From Symsagittifera roscoffensis (Eukaryota > Xenacoelomorpha > Acoela > Convolutidae), in NCBI RefSeq assembly GCF_963678635.1, contig NC_087063.1:35252540-35316539 (forward strand): a DNA stretch of 64,000 bases, read 5' to 3'. Positions within the stretch are counted from its first letter, which is position 1, and the number at the start of each line of letters is the position of its first letter. Positions 23,001 through 35,000 of the stretch are shown piece after piece. Both the position numbers and the translations under genes were made by a program. Under the pieces are notes generated by a model. That model was not told the DNA's origin, ran no database searches, and saw only the letters and a list, made by a program, of their open reading frames with translations.

Positions 23001-26000
23001 AAATTTTACTCTGATAAAACCAAAATTCAACTGGTAAAACTTGACTCCTGTATGAAATAAATAAAACCAAATAGCTTGCCTCAATTCATTTTGGAACGAT
23101 TTTGAGGTGCAGGATAAATATTCCGCGTCAACTTTCCAGCATCAAAGTATAAAACCAGCAGTTTAGTTGAACTCATTTCACAGCTAAAGTACAGTCAGGT
23201 TAGTATAGCGGTGAGCGTTACCCTTCTGAGAAAAAGAACATTAAGGTATCGATCCCCGCGAGTAACAAGTTCTGAAAATTGGTCTGAATAAAAAAACCCA
23301 CCACGAGCATGAAATTGTTGCATTTTGTTGCAAAAAAACACAATAAATTGTTCCATTAAACAAAAACAAAATGAAAAGAAGTAAAATTATCAAATTCAAT
23401 CCTTGATTGACATTTAACCTTTTAAAAATTTCTAACAAACCTTATCAAGGGCATAAGCTTGCTGTAACTAATTAGCTTCTTGTGATAAATTGTTCCAGCA
23501 AAATAAAAGCTCATTATTTGTTTCTTTTTGAACCAGATTGATTTGATAAAAGACTCGGCTCTAATTCGAGAAAAAAACTGCAGCAGAGTTTGGGATATCA
23601 ATTTCGTCAGAGGGCGGATAATGGAAGTTTGCAAAGTGGGGGAAGATAATAGGGCTGGGGTATTTTCAAACATAGCCAACAGACAGTTGGAAAAGAGTCA
23701 ATGAAAGCAAGTCAGCTGAAAAACAAAACTGACTTGTTGTTTTTAACTTTCGATTTTCGAAGAAAAAAATAGATGGTCATAAAGCTCTATGAAAACCTAT
23801 AACAAACTATATTTGACAATTTAAACCAATTTGAGAAAACAGGATCGCTGGGAAATTTTTTATTTCGATGGGAAATCTGATATTCAAATTCTATTTTCGA
23901 AACTAAAAGTCGATCGTGACCTTTAAACTTTTTTTGTTTGAGATTCGAGTTTGCATTCCTTTTAACAAAGGAAATTAACTGAATTTAAAAAGAAATCAGA
24001 AGTCAAACGGCGAATAATCAAATTTAAGCCTGCACAAAATTTATGACTTTTCCTGAAAAAAAAACATCACGCCCTATATCAGAGTCTGAACTACGTTCAT
24101 CGACCAAATGTTTGACCAAAAGATTTTCTGTGCTCTCCCTTAACACTATAAACGCCCCATTTCGGCCAGATAACAAGCGAAATTTTGAAGAAAAAAAGCA
24201 AAAAGTGACGTGTTTGAGACTTTTTGGACAAGTTTTGACAGAAAATTCTCCCCACACAAACAAACACCGCAAGCGCCTCCCCCACATCCCTCCGGATAAC
24301 TCATAAAAAGGTAGAGAATCAACTCTACCTGATACTTATGAACCATCTGATAACCCCTTCCCCGGATAAGAAAGTACCTAAGAGTAAGACTAAGAGGCAT
24401 CGACCAATGTACGAAATTATCAGTTGGTCGTCCAATATGGATGAAAACTTACTTTGTGCATCTTTTACAAATTTTAACTTACACAAAGCATCACTCTTTC
24501 GATTCTAATTATCAACAAAACGCAAGATGCATACCACAGAATTACGAAATAGATCTACTATCTAACCAAACAAGGTTGTCTCAAAAATCAATTGAGAGAA
24601 GGCATTTACTAGAAGAGAAAGAATTCTGGGGCAATTGAATTACTTCTATAAACGGAGCTAATTTATTTCATTTATGACATATGAATTGACTAAAATTGAC
24701 TCAAAACGTTATTCATTAGGCCTCAAGTCACAATATGTACCCGGCCATATTGAGCATTTAATTTATCGAGGGCTGATTTTAGGTTTAACAAAGTAACACT
24801 ATAATCCCCTATCCCCTGACGCCTGACATAGCCAACAGACAATTGGAGAAGAGACAAAAGGCAAGGAAACATAGCCTTTTTTTTACAAAAAAAAAGTCAT
24901 CTTTCGACTTTCAAAGAAACAAATAGATGGCCTTGTAGCTTTTTGAATTTTCAGAACAGTTTATGTTTGACACGCTTTTCATTAACATTAAATCAATTTG
25001 AGAAAACAGGATCAATAGGTAAAAGTTTGATAGGAAATCAGATAAGTAAATTCAACTTTCAAAATTGGAATTATATCATGTTTTACGTGACCTTGCTCCT
25101 TAGCTGATCGATAGTGGATTTTGTCTTCCTTTTAATAAAGAAAACAAACTGAACTTAAAAAGAAATCAAAAACCAAACCGGAAAAACCGAGTTTTTTCCT
25201 GAAAAAAGAACGAGAAAAAAATCATCACGGCTTATATAAGTGACAATCGCTTCGTTTTGTCAGTCAAAATTTCAATTGGACGAACCATCACATCAGAAGA
25301 TTGCCTCGTTATTGAAAAATCGGGTTCAAAGCAGATGATGGTTTAAAATTATAATGGTTTTAAAACCTAAACCCCCTGAAGTACCTTGAAAAGGCCTCAG
25401 TCTACAGATGTTATCTTCGAAGTTTTTAAAGAATTTTTTTATTATTTCTTTGAACAACTTTAAAAAAGACAAAAAATCGTCCCAGCTCGGAAACTAAAAG
25501 GATTCGAGCAGTCATATTCGGAGTCAACATTCGCAACCCCTAGAAATTTCTGATAGCACCTAACTACTGGCTTGGGAATTTCATTTTTTTTCTTCAAATC
25601 TATGTTTTCTCAGAATCTGAAAAAATCATAAAAAAGACTTCATAACTCGAAAAGAAAAAGAAATTGAGCAGTTATACTTGAAGGCACCCGGTTACAGAGT
25701 TGAGAATTTTCAAATTTATCCAATCTTAGATGACTTGAAAATTAAAGATATCAAAGTTTTCAAATCTTAGTTCATACTTGTAGGCGAGATTCGCAACCTC
25801 TGAGAGTAACATGGCAGCACCGAATTAAAAGGTTGGGAATTTGAAACTTACTGAAATTTTTCAAATTTCAGTTTTCTGAAAAATTTCGGAAAAAAATCAC
25901 AAAAACGGTCGATCTTGCAAACTTATAGGATTTGGGTTTTCATAAGAGGCCAAATTCGCAACGCCGGGAACCCATAAAGCTTACCACTATCGAGTTGCTC

Positions 26001-29000
26001 ATTTAAAACTTGGTGAAATGAACACCGAATTCATACTGGAAAATTGAAACATAGCCAACAGACAGTAGGAAAAGAGTTAATGAACGCAATTGAACAAAAA
26101 AAACAATTTTCAAACACCCAGAACTTCATCAAAAAAATCAGAGGTAAAAATATGTTTTTAAATTTGAACTCAGAAAGTCGATATCTTCAATGGGGTATAA
26201 AATATTTTCGTTTAAACCTATTATTTCGATCGGCGAAAAGTGACTAAAAGTGAAAAAAAAACCACACCGAGCATAAACCTTCCGCTTTTTTCGAAAGTCG
26301 GAACAAAACAAACTGACTTGTTTTTATGAAAAAATAGCAACACTCGAAATTCAAAGAACGCAAAAACTGCTCTTAGAGCTGTTTGAAATTCCAGAATAAT
26401 TTATGATTGGCATTTTTTTCGATAAAATTGACCCCATTGAGATCAATAGTTAAAATTTCAAATTCGCTGGGTAATCTGCGAAAATCAAATTCTACTGCAA
26501 ATTAAAGATACTGCGAAAACAATACACTGAAAAGGCATTAAAATGACGAGATAGTGATGCCCGCATTTCAATTTATACACAGCCGAAACTTCGATTCGTA
26601 AAATCTAGCGACAACACAAAAAAGCAGCTCTATGTAGTTCAATAAGAAAAAGTAGAACTTAGCCTCGAATAAGCCAAATCTCGGCTACGAATGAGTATCG
26701 AACTCGCAAACTTGAGTCTCACGCACTAACTATTCAGCCACAGAATCTTAATTCTCAATAGGTACCAAACACTAGCCACCAATACAGCAGAGAACAGAGC
26801 TATGCAATTTCCAATGCTACATTCAAATTTCCAAATAAGTGAACACTTTTATTTGCGAGTTAGGTTAGAAAAAGAACATTCGTAATAATACACTAAGCTA
26901 ATCGCTAGTGTAAATAGATGAATAGGTAATAGATAGTCCTTTTTTAGGAAGTTCATCATTTTTTTTCGTAATTTTTACAATTTTACTGTTCAATAGTAAA
27001 GTTTACCTCACTTTTCAAAAAAGAAACGAACTGAACATCAAACAATCATATCAAACTGCAAACAATCATATTTAAGCGTGATAAAATTAAAAGAATTTTT
27101 TCTGAAAAAAAACCCTCGCAACCTTTTTAAGAGTGTTCACTACGTTTTTTCTATGTACAAACTTGAAAAAAAGAGCAATTGTCTCACATGGGATACGATA
27201 ATTTATTCGATCTCTTCGAATTTATAACTGAGACCCGTTTGATAATAAATAGCCGAAATTGAGAAAACGGAAAACTGCATTATTTTTTTATTTTTGTATT
27301 CCAGTAGAAATTCTAAAAAATGAAATTTACTTTCGAAACGAATAACCATTGACGTTTTTTCTAAACAGTTGTACTTCGTTTGTTTATAGAGCGCAATTTG
27401 CCTTTCATTAGAGAAATAAACTGAAAGAAAACCAATAAAGTAATAAGATAGACTATGAAAAAGATTTCCTGTAAAAAAAATCACGCGATTTTCGAAGTAA
27501 AACTCACTACGTACTTCATGAATCAAACTGAGTTAAGAGACAAAATATACCCGCCAAACATAGATATTATAATCCGGTTCTTATCTTCTATTCATCTATC
27601 TATTCATTCGGTAAGTTTAATGAGAACTCAGAAAGTCGAAGTCTTCGTTGGGGTATAAAATATTTTTGTTTAATACTATTCTTTCGATCGGCAAAAAGTG
27701 ACTGAATAAAAAAACCAAACCGAGCAAAAATATTCGGTTTTCTTCGAAAGTCGGAACAAAAAATACTGACTTGTTCTTTTCGAAAAAATGCAACATTCGA
27801 AATTCAAAGAAACCAAGAACTGCCCTTAATCCTCTTTGAATTTCCAGAATAATTTATGATTGGCATTTTTTTCGATAAAATTGACCGAATCGAGATCAAC
27901 ACGTAATTTTTTTAATTTGCTGGGCAGTCTGCGAAAATTAAATTCCATTGCAAATTGAATACATTGCGAAAACAATACACTGAAAATGCAATAAAAGGAC
28001 GAGATAGAGAGCCCGCATTTCAAGGTATACACAGAGGCGAAACTTCGATTCGCAAAATCTAGCAAGAACACAAAAAGCAGCTCTATAAAGTTCAATAAGA
28101 AAAAGTAAACAAAAATTAGCCTCGAATTAGCAAAATCTTGAAAAAAGCACTTGTTTCACATGGTCATTTAGTCGATCTCTTAAAGAGCACCTGTCTCACG
28201 ATCATTTATTCGATCTCCTCAAATTTATTGGCGATTTTTCGTCACTGAACCGGAATTGATCTTTCTTATTCGGTTCAAACTCAAAGATCAGTTACCGATT
28301 ATTGTTGAAATTAGCTGATGAAACATGACCTTTAGTAATTGGTTCGAGCAACTTTGGGGGGGGGAGTGATTAAATATATAATATATATTTGATCTGAATT
28401 ACTACTGGAACTATCACTCAAATCTTATTAACTCACTCCTTATTAATCAATCGTTTGTCGCTGCATTAACCTTGAAAGGTTATGGGCCCAGATGCCGAAT
28501 GACGAGTGAGAAATCAGGAGTCAAGATTGACTGTTTGCTCCAACGAATAAGAAAAAAAACTGAGATTTGAAGTGGAGTTGAGAAATTGAAAAAACACATG
28601 AAATAGACAACTGATCAGATAGAAAATTGCGAGAATAGAAGCAGGCCAGCGCTTCTTGGAGATAGAAGATTGATCAGATAGAAAGTGCAAAGATAGAAGC
28701 AGGGCAACAACTAGTTGAGACAGACAACTCTGACGACAGAAGCAGAGCAACACAACTTCTAGAGATAGACAACTCTGACGATTAAAGCAGGGAAACACAA
28801 CAGGAAAAGAAGACAGTCAAAAATTACACGAAGGGGTACCGAGTGAGCAGAGCTGTCGAAGAAAGAAAACTGAAACAAACTGATAATCTTTATGTTTTAT
28901 TTGTAAAAGTTGCTGATTCATGCTCAAGTTTTGCGGACAGATAACCTCGTTCATACGCGGTTGCTCGAATCAGACACAAACATCAATCCAAAGAAAACAT

Positions 29001-32000
29001 TGCCATAAAAAGAAAAAGAAACTGATACCCCAGAATAAAAAACGAACTTCTATATTGCTTAAATAAATATATACAACATTATTCCCTTGTATGAAAACTG
29101 AGCTTAATATATGATTTTGATGTAAGAGAAAACGGGGTCATTGAATTTAACATAGAGCAATACTTAGCTTTCTGAATTTTGATTGGAGCTTTATTTTTGT
29201 GTAAGACTTAAGTGGGAAATAAGAACTTAGTATAGGAAAGAAAAGTAGAAAACTGATAGGATAGTTTTTCGGGAAAAGAAGAGGCTTTTTCCTACTTTGA
29301 AGAGCAATTCGAGCTACGAATTTTTCACTCGAAATTAAACACGATTTTAGATGTTAGTTGATTATAGAAATTTTATGCCAAGCTTAAGACCGATTGCAAA
29401 AACAAGTTTAAGACCGAATGTTTTTTGTAGAGATGAGAAAAGTTTAGATGAGTTGGAAAGAGATTTAATGAATTTTAATAGCGAGAACAGAGTTTGTTTT
29501 AAATGTCATAAAAGAGGACAACTGTCGAAACAGTGCAGAGAAAACTTGGGCAGCAGACGAGATAGTGAAGACAAAACGCAATTTAGTTTTCTGAGTGTCT
29601 CCGGGCAAGGACTTAGACGTAGACTCTGGAGCCACCGGTAATATGATCAAGGATAGAGAGATGTTTGTTAGTTTAGATGAGATCTTCAAAGGAACGGTTA
29701 GCTATGCAAATTTTTCGAGACCAAAATTTTAGGGAAAGGTGAAGTTAGATTCAAAGTGAAAGATGAGAAAGGCGAGTTTAAGATTGAGCTGAAGAATACT
29801 TTTAAAATTCAAGAAATTTGCCGAGTGTATCAAAAACAAAGAAAGCTGGAGAAGAAGTTGTTTTTGGTGCGAGCTCGTTTGTTCGTCAGGGAAATGGTTC
29901 AGTTTACCCATTAAGAGAGGAAAATGGTCTCTTTTTGTGGGACACTATCGTAGGAAAATACGAGTGTTATGTAGTTAGCACATTGAAACAAGGCATTGAA
30001 GGATATGTCATAATAACTACATAGACTTGAGTCATTTAAAGCAACATGTTGAAGGCATGAAGATAAGTGATTTTAAAATTGAGAAGATTGTGAGTTGAAT
30101 AAAGCAAAAAAGAAGCCAGCCCCGGAAGATTGTTACACCAGGGCAACCAGGACACTCGATATTGTACACATAGATATTTAAGGTCCTATCGACCCGATAG
30201 CAGAGGATGGTCATAGATATGCTATAGGTTTTGTGGGCCGTTTGTCTAGATATATAAAAATTTATTTCATGAAGACGAGAGATGAGGCAACAGAAAAGTT
30301 GGAAAGGTTCATAGCAGACATAGGAGTCCCTCAGACTTTAGTTTCAGATGGCGCAGGAGAGTATATAGGTCAAGATTTTAGGCGAGTTTGTAGGAAACAT
30401 GAAATGAGACTGGAAGCATCGGCTCCTTATACCCCGAAAGAGAACGGAAAGATAGAAAGGGTGTGGGGAACAATTTCTCCGATGGCTCGCTGCATAACTT
30501 TTGACGCCAATTTATCGACAACTTTTTGGCCTTAAGCTCTTAATATGGCTACCAATCTCAAAAACATGTGCTTTCATTCTGCTCTAGGCAAAACATGGAG
30601 AAAAACCCAACCTTAATTTTGTGAAAACTTTTGAATGTGTATATAGTTTTGTGGAAAAACGGTTCCGCAAAAAGACTAGAAAAAATTCTAAAAGGGGAAT
30701 TTTCTTGGGGACATCAGAAATTAGTAAAGCTTATCTGATAGGAATTGAGAATGAAGGAGAACTCAAAGTGCAAAAATCTAGAAACGTTAATTTTGACGAA
30801 TGTGAGTTCTATTTTGAGAAAAAGATAGAAAATGATGAAGATGAAAAAGTAGGTGATGTAGTGTTTTTTGGAGAAGTTCTCGAAAATATACCAAAAAATG
30901 CTAAGGAATCTTTAGCAGACCCTGACTGGCAAGAAGCAATGAAAAAAGAGTTTGATTCATTAGAGAAAAAAGTTTGGGAACTAGTTAGAAAGAGGAGAGA
31001 AGCCTATAGGCAGCAGAAGGCATTTTGCTTTGAAGTACGGACCTGCTGGTAAAGTTTCTAGGTTAAGGCTAGGTTTGTTGCAAAAGGCTTTAGCCAAATT
31101 GAGGAAAGGGATTTTCACAAAACGTATTCGCCTACAACTAAAATTTCGACCATAAGAATATTTCTAAGCTTAGCAGTTCAAAATAGGTATGAGTTGAGAC
31201 AGTTGGACATTAAAACTGCATACTTGAATGCCAAACTAGATGACGATCAACCTCTGAAGCAACCTGAAGGGTTCGAGAAGTTCGATCAAGAAGGAAAACC
31301 TTTAGTTTGTCTTCTGACGAAAAGTCTTTATGGACTAAAGCAGTCCGGTAAAAACTGGCATAGGACTCTTAAAGGTTATTTTGAGGAGTTAGGCTTTGCA
31401 AAATGAGTTGTTGATGAGTGCTTGTTTGTTAGGAGGATTGAGGGAGAGATAGAAGGTTTAATTTGCTTGTGGGTCGATTATATAGTGGTTTATGGAGCGG
31501 ACAAAGCTATTACTAGCTGGTTTGAATACAATATCTCTGAAAAATCTGAGAAAAGCGAGATAAGCGATCTTAAATGGTTCTTAGGAATGAAAATTGGTTA
31601 CTCAGGAAACGAAATCAGGATAAGCCAGGAGAAGTATGTTCAAAAGTTGATATCAAGATGTAAGATGACCGAAGCAAAACCGATAACAACCCCTCTTGGT
31701 GAAAACGAAAAACTGACAAAAAAATATTTTCCTTTAGAAGGTAGTATAGAACAAGAAACTATTAAAAAATGACTATCGAGGACTTGTTGGTTGTCAAAAC
31801 TACTTAGCTTTATCAAGTAGACTGGACATTTGCTTTGCAGCAAACCTTCCAAATTCTTTTGAGGAAAACCCAGGTGAAAAGCATTGGAAAGCCGGAAAAA
31901 ATGTCTAAGATATCTTCTAGGAACAAAAAATTTACCTTCAGTATATAGGAAGGATAAGGCGTTGAATCTTTGTAGCTATTCAAATGCGGACTGTGCTGGA

Positions 32001-35000
32001 AATATAGACAATAGGAGAAGTACTTCAGGATATTGTTTCAAGCTCAGTGACAACTCTGGTGTAATACGTTGGTCTAGCAGACTTCAGCGTTGTGTATCAA
32101 CTTCAACAGCCGAAGCAGAACACAATGCTGTGGTCGAAACAGTAAAGGAAGGAATTGATTTACAGGGCATACCTAGCGACTTAGGCATAATATGTAATAG
32201 GCCTTCGGATTTTTTCGTTGATAACCAAGCTTGTATTGCTCTTAGTAAACATTCAATGAACCACGGAAAGACGAAGCTTTTTGCCATGAAACACAATTCC
32301 TTCGAGAGTTAGTTGAACAGCAGACTCTTTGACGAAAAACTTGGGAGAATGCAAAACTGCATTTTTCCGAGACATTTTACTAGGAAACACCTAATTTGAA
32401 AGGCGGGGTATTGTTGATTTTTTGTAACTGAACTGGAATGGATCTTTCTTATTCGGTTCAAACTCAAAGATCACTTACGTATTTTGTTAAAATTAGCTAG
32501 TAAAACATGACCTTTAGTCATTGGTTCGAGCAACTTTGTGCGGGTGATCTGAATTACTACTGGAACTATTACTCAAAACTCATTAATTCACTCCTCATTA
32601 ATCAACCGTTTGTCGCTGCAATAACCTTGAAAAAATTTATGACTGACACTCGTTTGATAATAATTAGCCAAAAATTGAGAAAAGTGAAAACTGCAACAAT
32701 GGTTTATTTTTGTATTCCAGTAGAAATTCTAAAAAATGAAATTTACTTTTGAAACGAAAAATCGTTGACGTTTTTTCTAGACAGCTGTACTTCATTTGTT
32801 TAAACAGCGCAATTTGCCTTTCATAAGAGAAATAAACTGGAAAATAAACCTCCTAAGTATAAGATTGACTATGAAAACTTTTCCTGTGAAAAACCACGGG
32901 ACTTTCTAAGTAAAACTCACTACGTACTTCCCCATGAACGAAACTGAGTCAATCGACAAAATATACCCGTCCAACACAGATATTTTAATCGCGTTCTAGT
33001 CTTCTATTCATTCGGTAAGTTTCATGAGGGTCGATGTACCTTTCCGTTCGACGTCGTCATAAGATGGACGTGTCCCAGCAACGCGAAGGAGCAGGTTGTA
33101 AGTCGACTGATATCCTCGTTGTTCGATATCTTCACTGTCTCTCTAATGAATGTCCTGAAACGATCATCCATTCGAAAATTTCCCAACAAATTTCAGAGAA
33201 TGTTTTTGGCGCCATTGCTGACTTTGGCATCACCTGCATTCCATATATTGGTTTGTGTAGAAAGCATGTAAGCTGCGCAAAAAGTAAGCGGCTGCTTTCA
33301 ATATTTCGGATCTGAAATTCAAAAAACAATTATCAGTTCAAATTGAAAAGACGCTCATTAACAAACCTGATTAACAACCGCTCATTAACCCAAAACTACT
33401 CACGGAGATGGAAAGTTCTTAGGATCAACTGTGGATAAGATCTTTTCAGCCTGAAACATTTAATCGAGTAATAGATAGCTATTAAAATTTCCGTAGATGA
33501 AGGTTTTTTTATTTACCGGGGATCCGGCTTTTATTTGTCAAGAGCTGCCGTATTGCGGTTTCTCGAAATTCAAATTTCAATAACAAAATTTCCAAAAGCT
33601 CAAAGTACACTAAGAAGAATTGTTAACGCAGTATTAAGGTAGCTGAAAGTGGCTAACCTCGTTTGGTCGCGTACCAGCCCGTAGAAAGATCACAGAAAGG
33701 TTCAAGGCTGCAAAAATAACCAGATCTTTGTTGACAGAGGTCTGAAAACAACATTAATGGGTGAAACTCCAACTTCAAAGTTAAACAAAGATAGCCGGCT
33801 GCAGGGCAAGTAGCACAGACTCTGACAACAGAAAAAAACTTTGAGCACATTATGATGATTTGGTTTGTTCTGTTATGAGCGGATCTGAACGAAAGCTGAG
33901 AAAATAGTTTTTTTTCAAGTTTTCGGTGGTTTTCTTAAGGTTTTTTTGTTGTCAAGGAGGCGCTAAAACAAGCTTCAAAAACTGATATTCCTGGAGTAAA
34001 AAATAAGTCTTAATTCCGAGTCATAGGCCTGCTCGCTCGCCTTATTCGCTCGATATTAGACTACACATCTGAACTTCAAAAACCTAAAACTTCAAACCAA
34101 TTTTTCTCTACACTGCAGAACTTTTTAATAGAGTTCGAATAACGACTGCAGGGGCATTAATATGATATATCAGTCATCTCGTTCCAACGATTGCCGGTGG
34201 AACATGATTTTGCATGGAAAATAAAAAATAAAAACTAAAACACCCAAATACAAAGCTCTTTCCAAATTTTAGTGGTCGGACGAAAAACATTTCAAAATGA
34301 CTAACGGTTAGGACAGACTGGAACTGGGCTTCGGCATTATCCATTATGTTCATAGTCATTGAGTATAGACCCTAAAGCTTCGTAAATCTAAAAACTTTTA
34401 GTAAACAACAATTTGTTTGTAGGCTACTTGTTAAACACAAACCATGAGCATATGGATCTGCGGTCCGAATCTTTCGAAGAAACGCTCTATTTTGCTTCCA
34501 ATTGAAACCACTTGAGCAATCTAAACATTAACTCTTTGGTTAAGAACTTTATTTTATCGAACACGTAAGCTCAATATTTCAGTCAATATGATTAAATTAA
34601 CAGGGAATTTTAAACTAACCCGATTTAATTAACCCGATTAATCAAATTAGGGTAAAAGGCAAAAAATGACACTTTTGGGCAACAATCGATCGACGTCATG
34701 ACTGCCAACAAAAAAAACACATTTTATACATACCTTTTTAATAGCCAATTGCTTTTGTCCCATCACCAAGTCACATTGTACCACGCTCTCCATTATCATC
34801 ACGTGAAGCTTCAGCAACATCTGGTCATGATGAACAACCGACTCCACCGAGGATCCCTGTTGTGGCACGTTCAGTTCATTGGCAGAATTTAAAATCTCAA
34901 TTTGCATCAATGCTTTCTCTGCGTACTTTTTGGCTTTCTCGAGGGAGCCGCCACACGAATGGTGAATTACAGTTATCTAAAATATTTCGACGTTATTGCT

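Larger units (their letters stand above)
14710..28228. other. MAU2 intron 13, distal part: repeats and LINE debris
   Basis: AT-rich intron sequence. It holds hairpin-tail modules (15335, 19169, 20731, 26576, 28027), copies of the AGCCAACAGACAGTTGG family (16143, 23668, 24826, 26046), LINE fragments (18.1-18.9, 19.5-19.9 and 20.4-20.7 kb), a tRNA-like block (23193) and degenerate 168-bp satellite units (25.4-26.0 kb). I see nothing coding between 14710 and 17900 or between 21100 and 23190. A weak, broken glutamine-rich reading frame at 21280-21660 could be LINE ORF1 debris. Confidence 0.6.
28229..32632 (+). mobile_element. Ty1/copia LTR retrotransposon, decayed but complete in outline
   Basis: The order is 5' LTR (28229-28477), PBS, a repetitive leader, a gag zinc-knuckle region, protease, integrase, reverse transcriptase, RNase H, an AAAGGCGGGG polypurine tract at about 32399-32408, and 3' LTR (32412-32632). 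Protease, integrase, RT and RNase H in that order define copia (integrase before RT). Frameshifts and stops interrupt gag-pol at many points, so no active polyprotein remains. It is inserted antisense in MAU2 intron 13. The repeat AAATTTAT flanks both ends. Confidence 0.93.

Noticed and set aside
28514..28798. 94-codon minus-strand frame
   Set aside because: Antisense to the copia leader repeats; follows their period.
33034..33329. Open frames on both strands over MAU2 exons 12-13
   Set aside because: The correct frame is set by the splice sites at 33311/33234 and 33154/33040 and by the human match; the longer frames are shadows.
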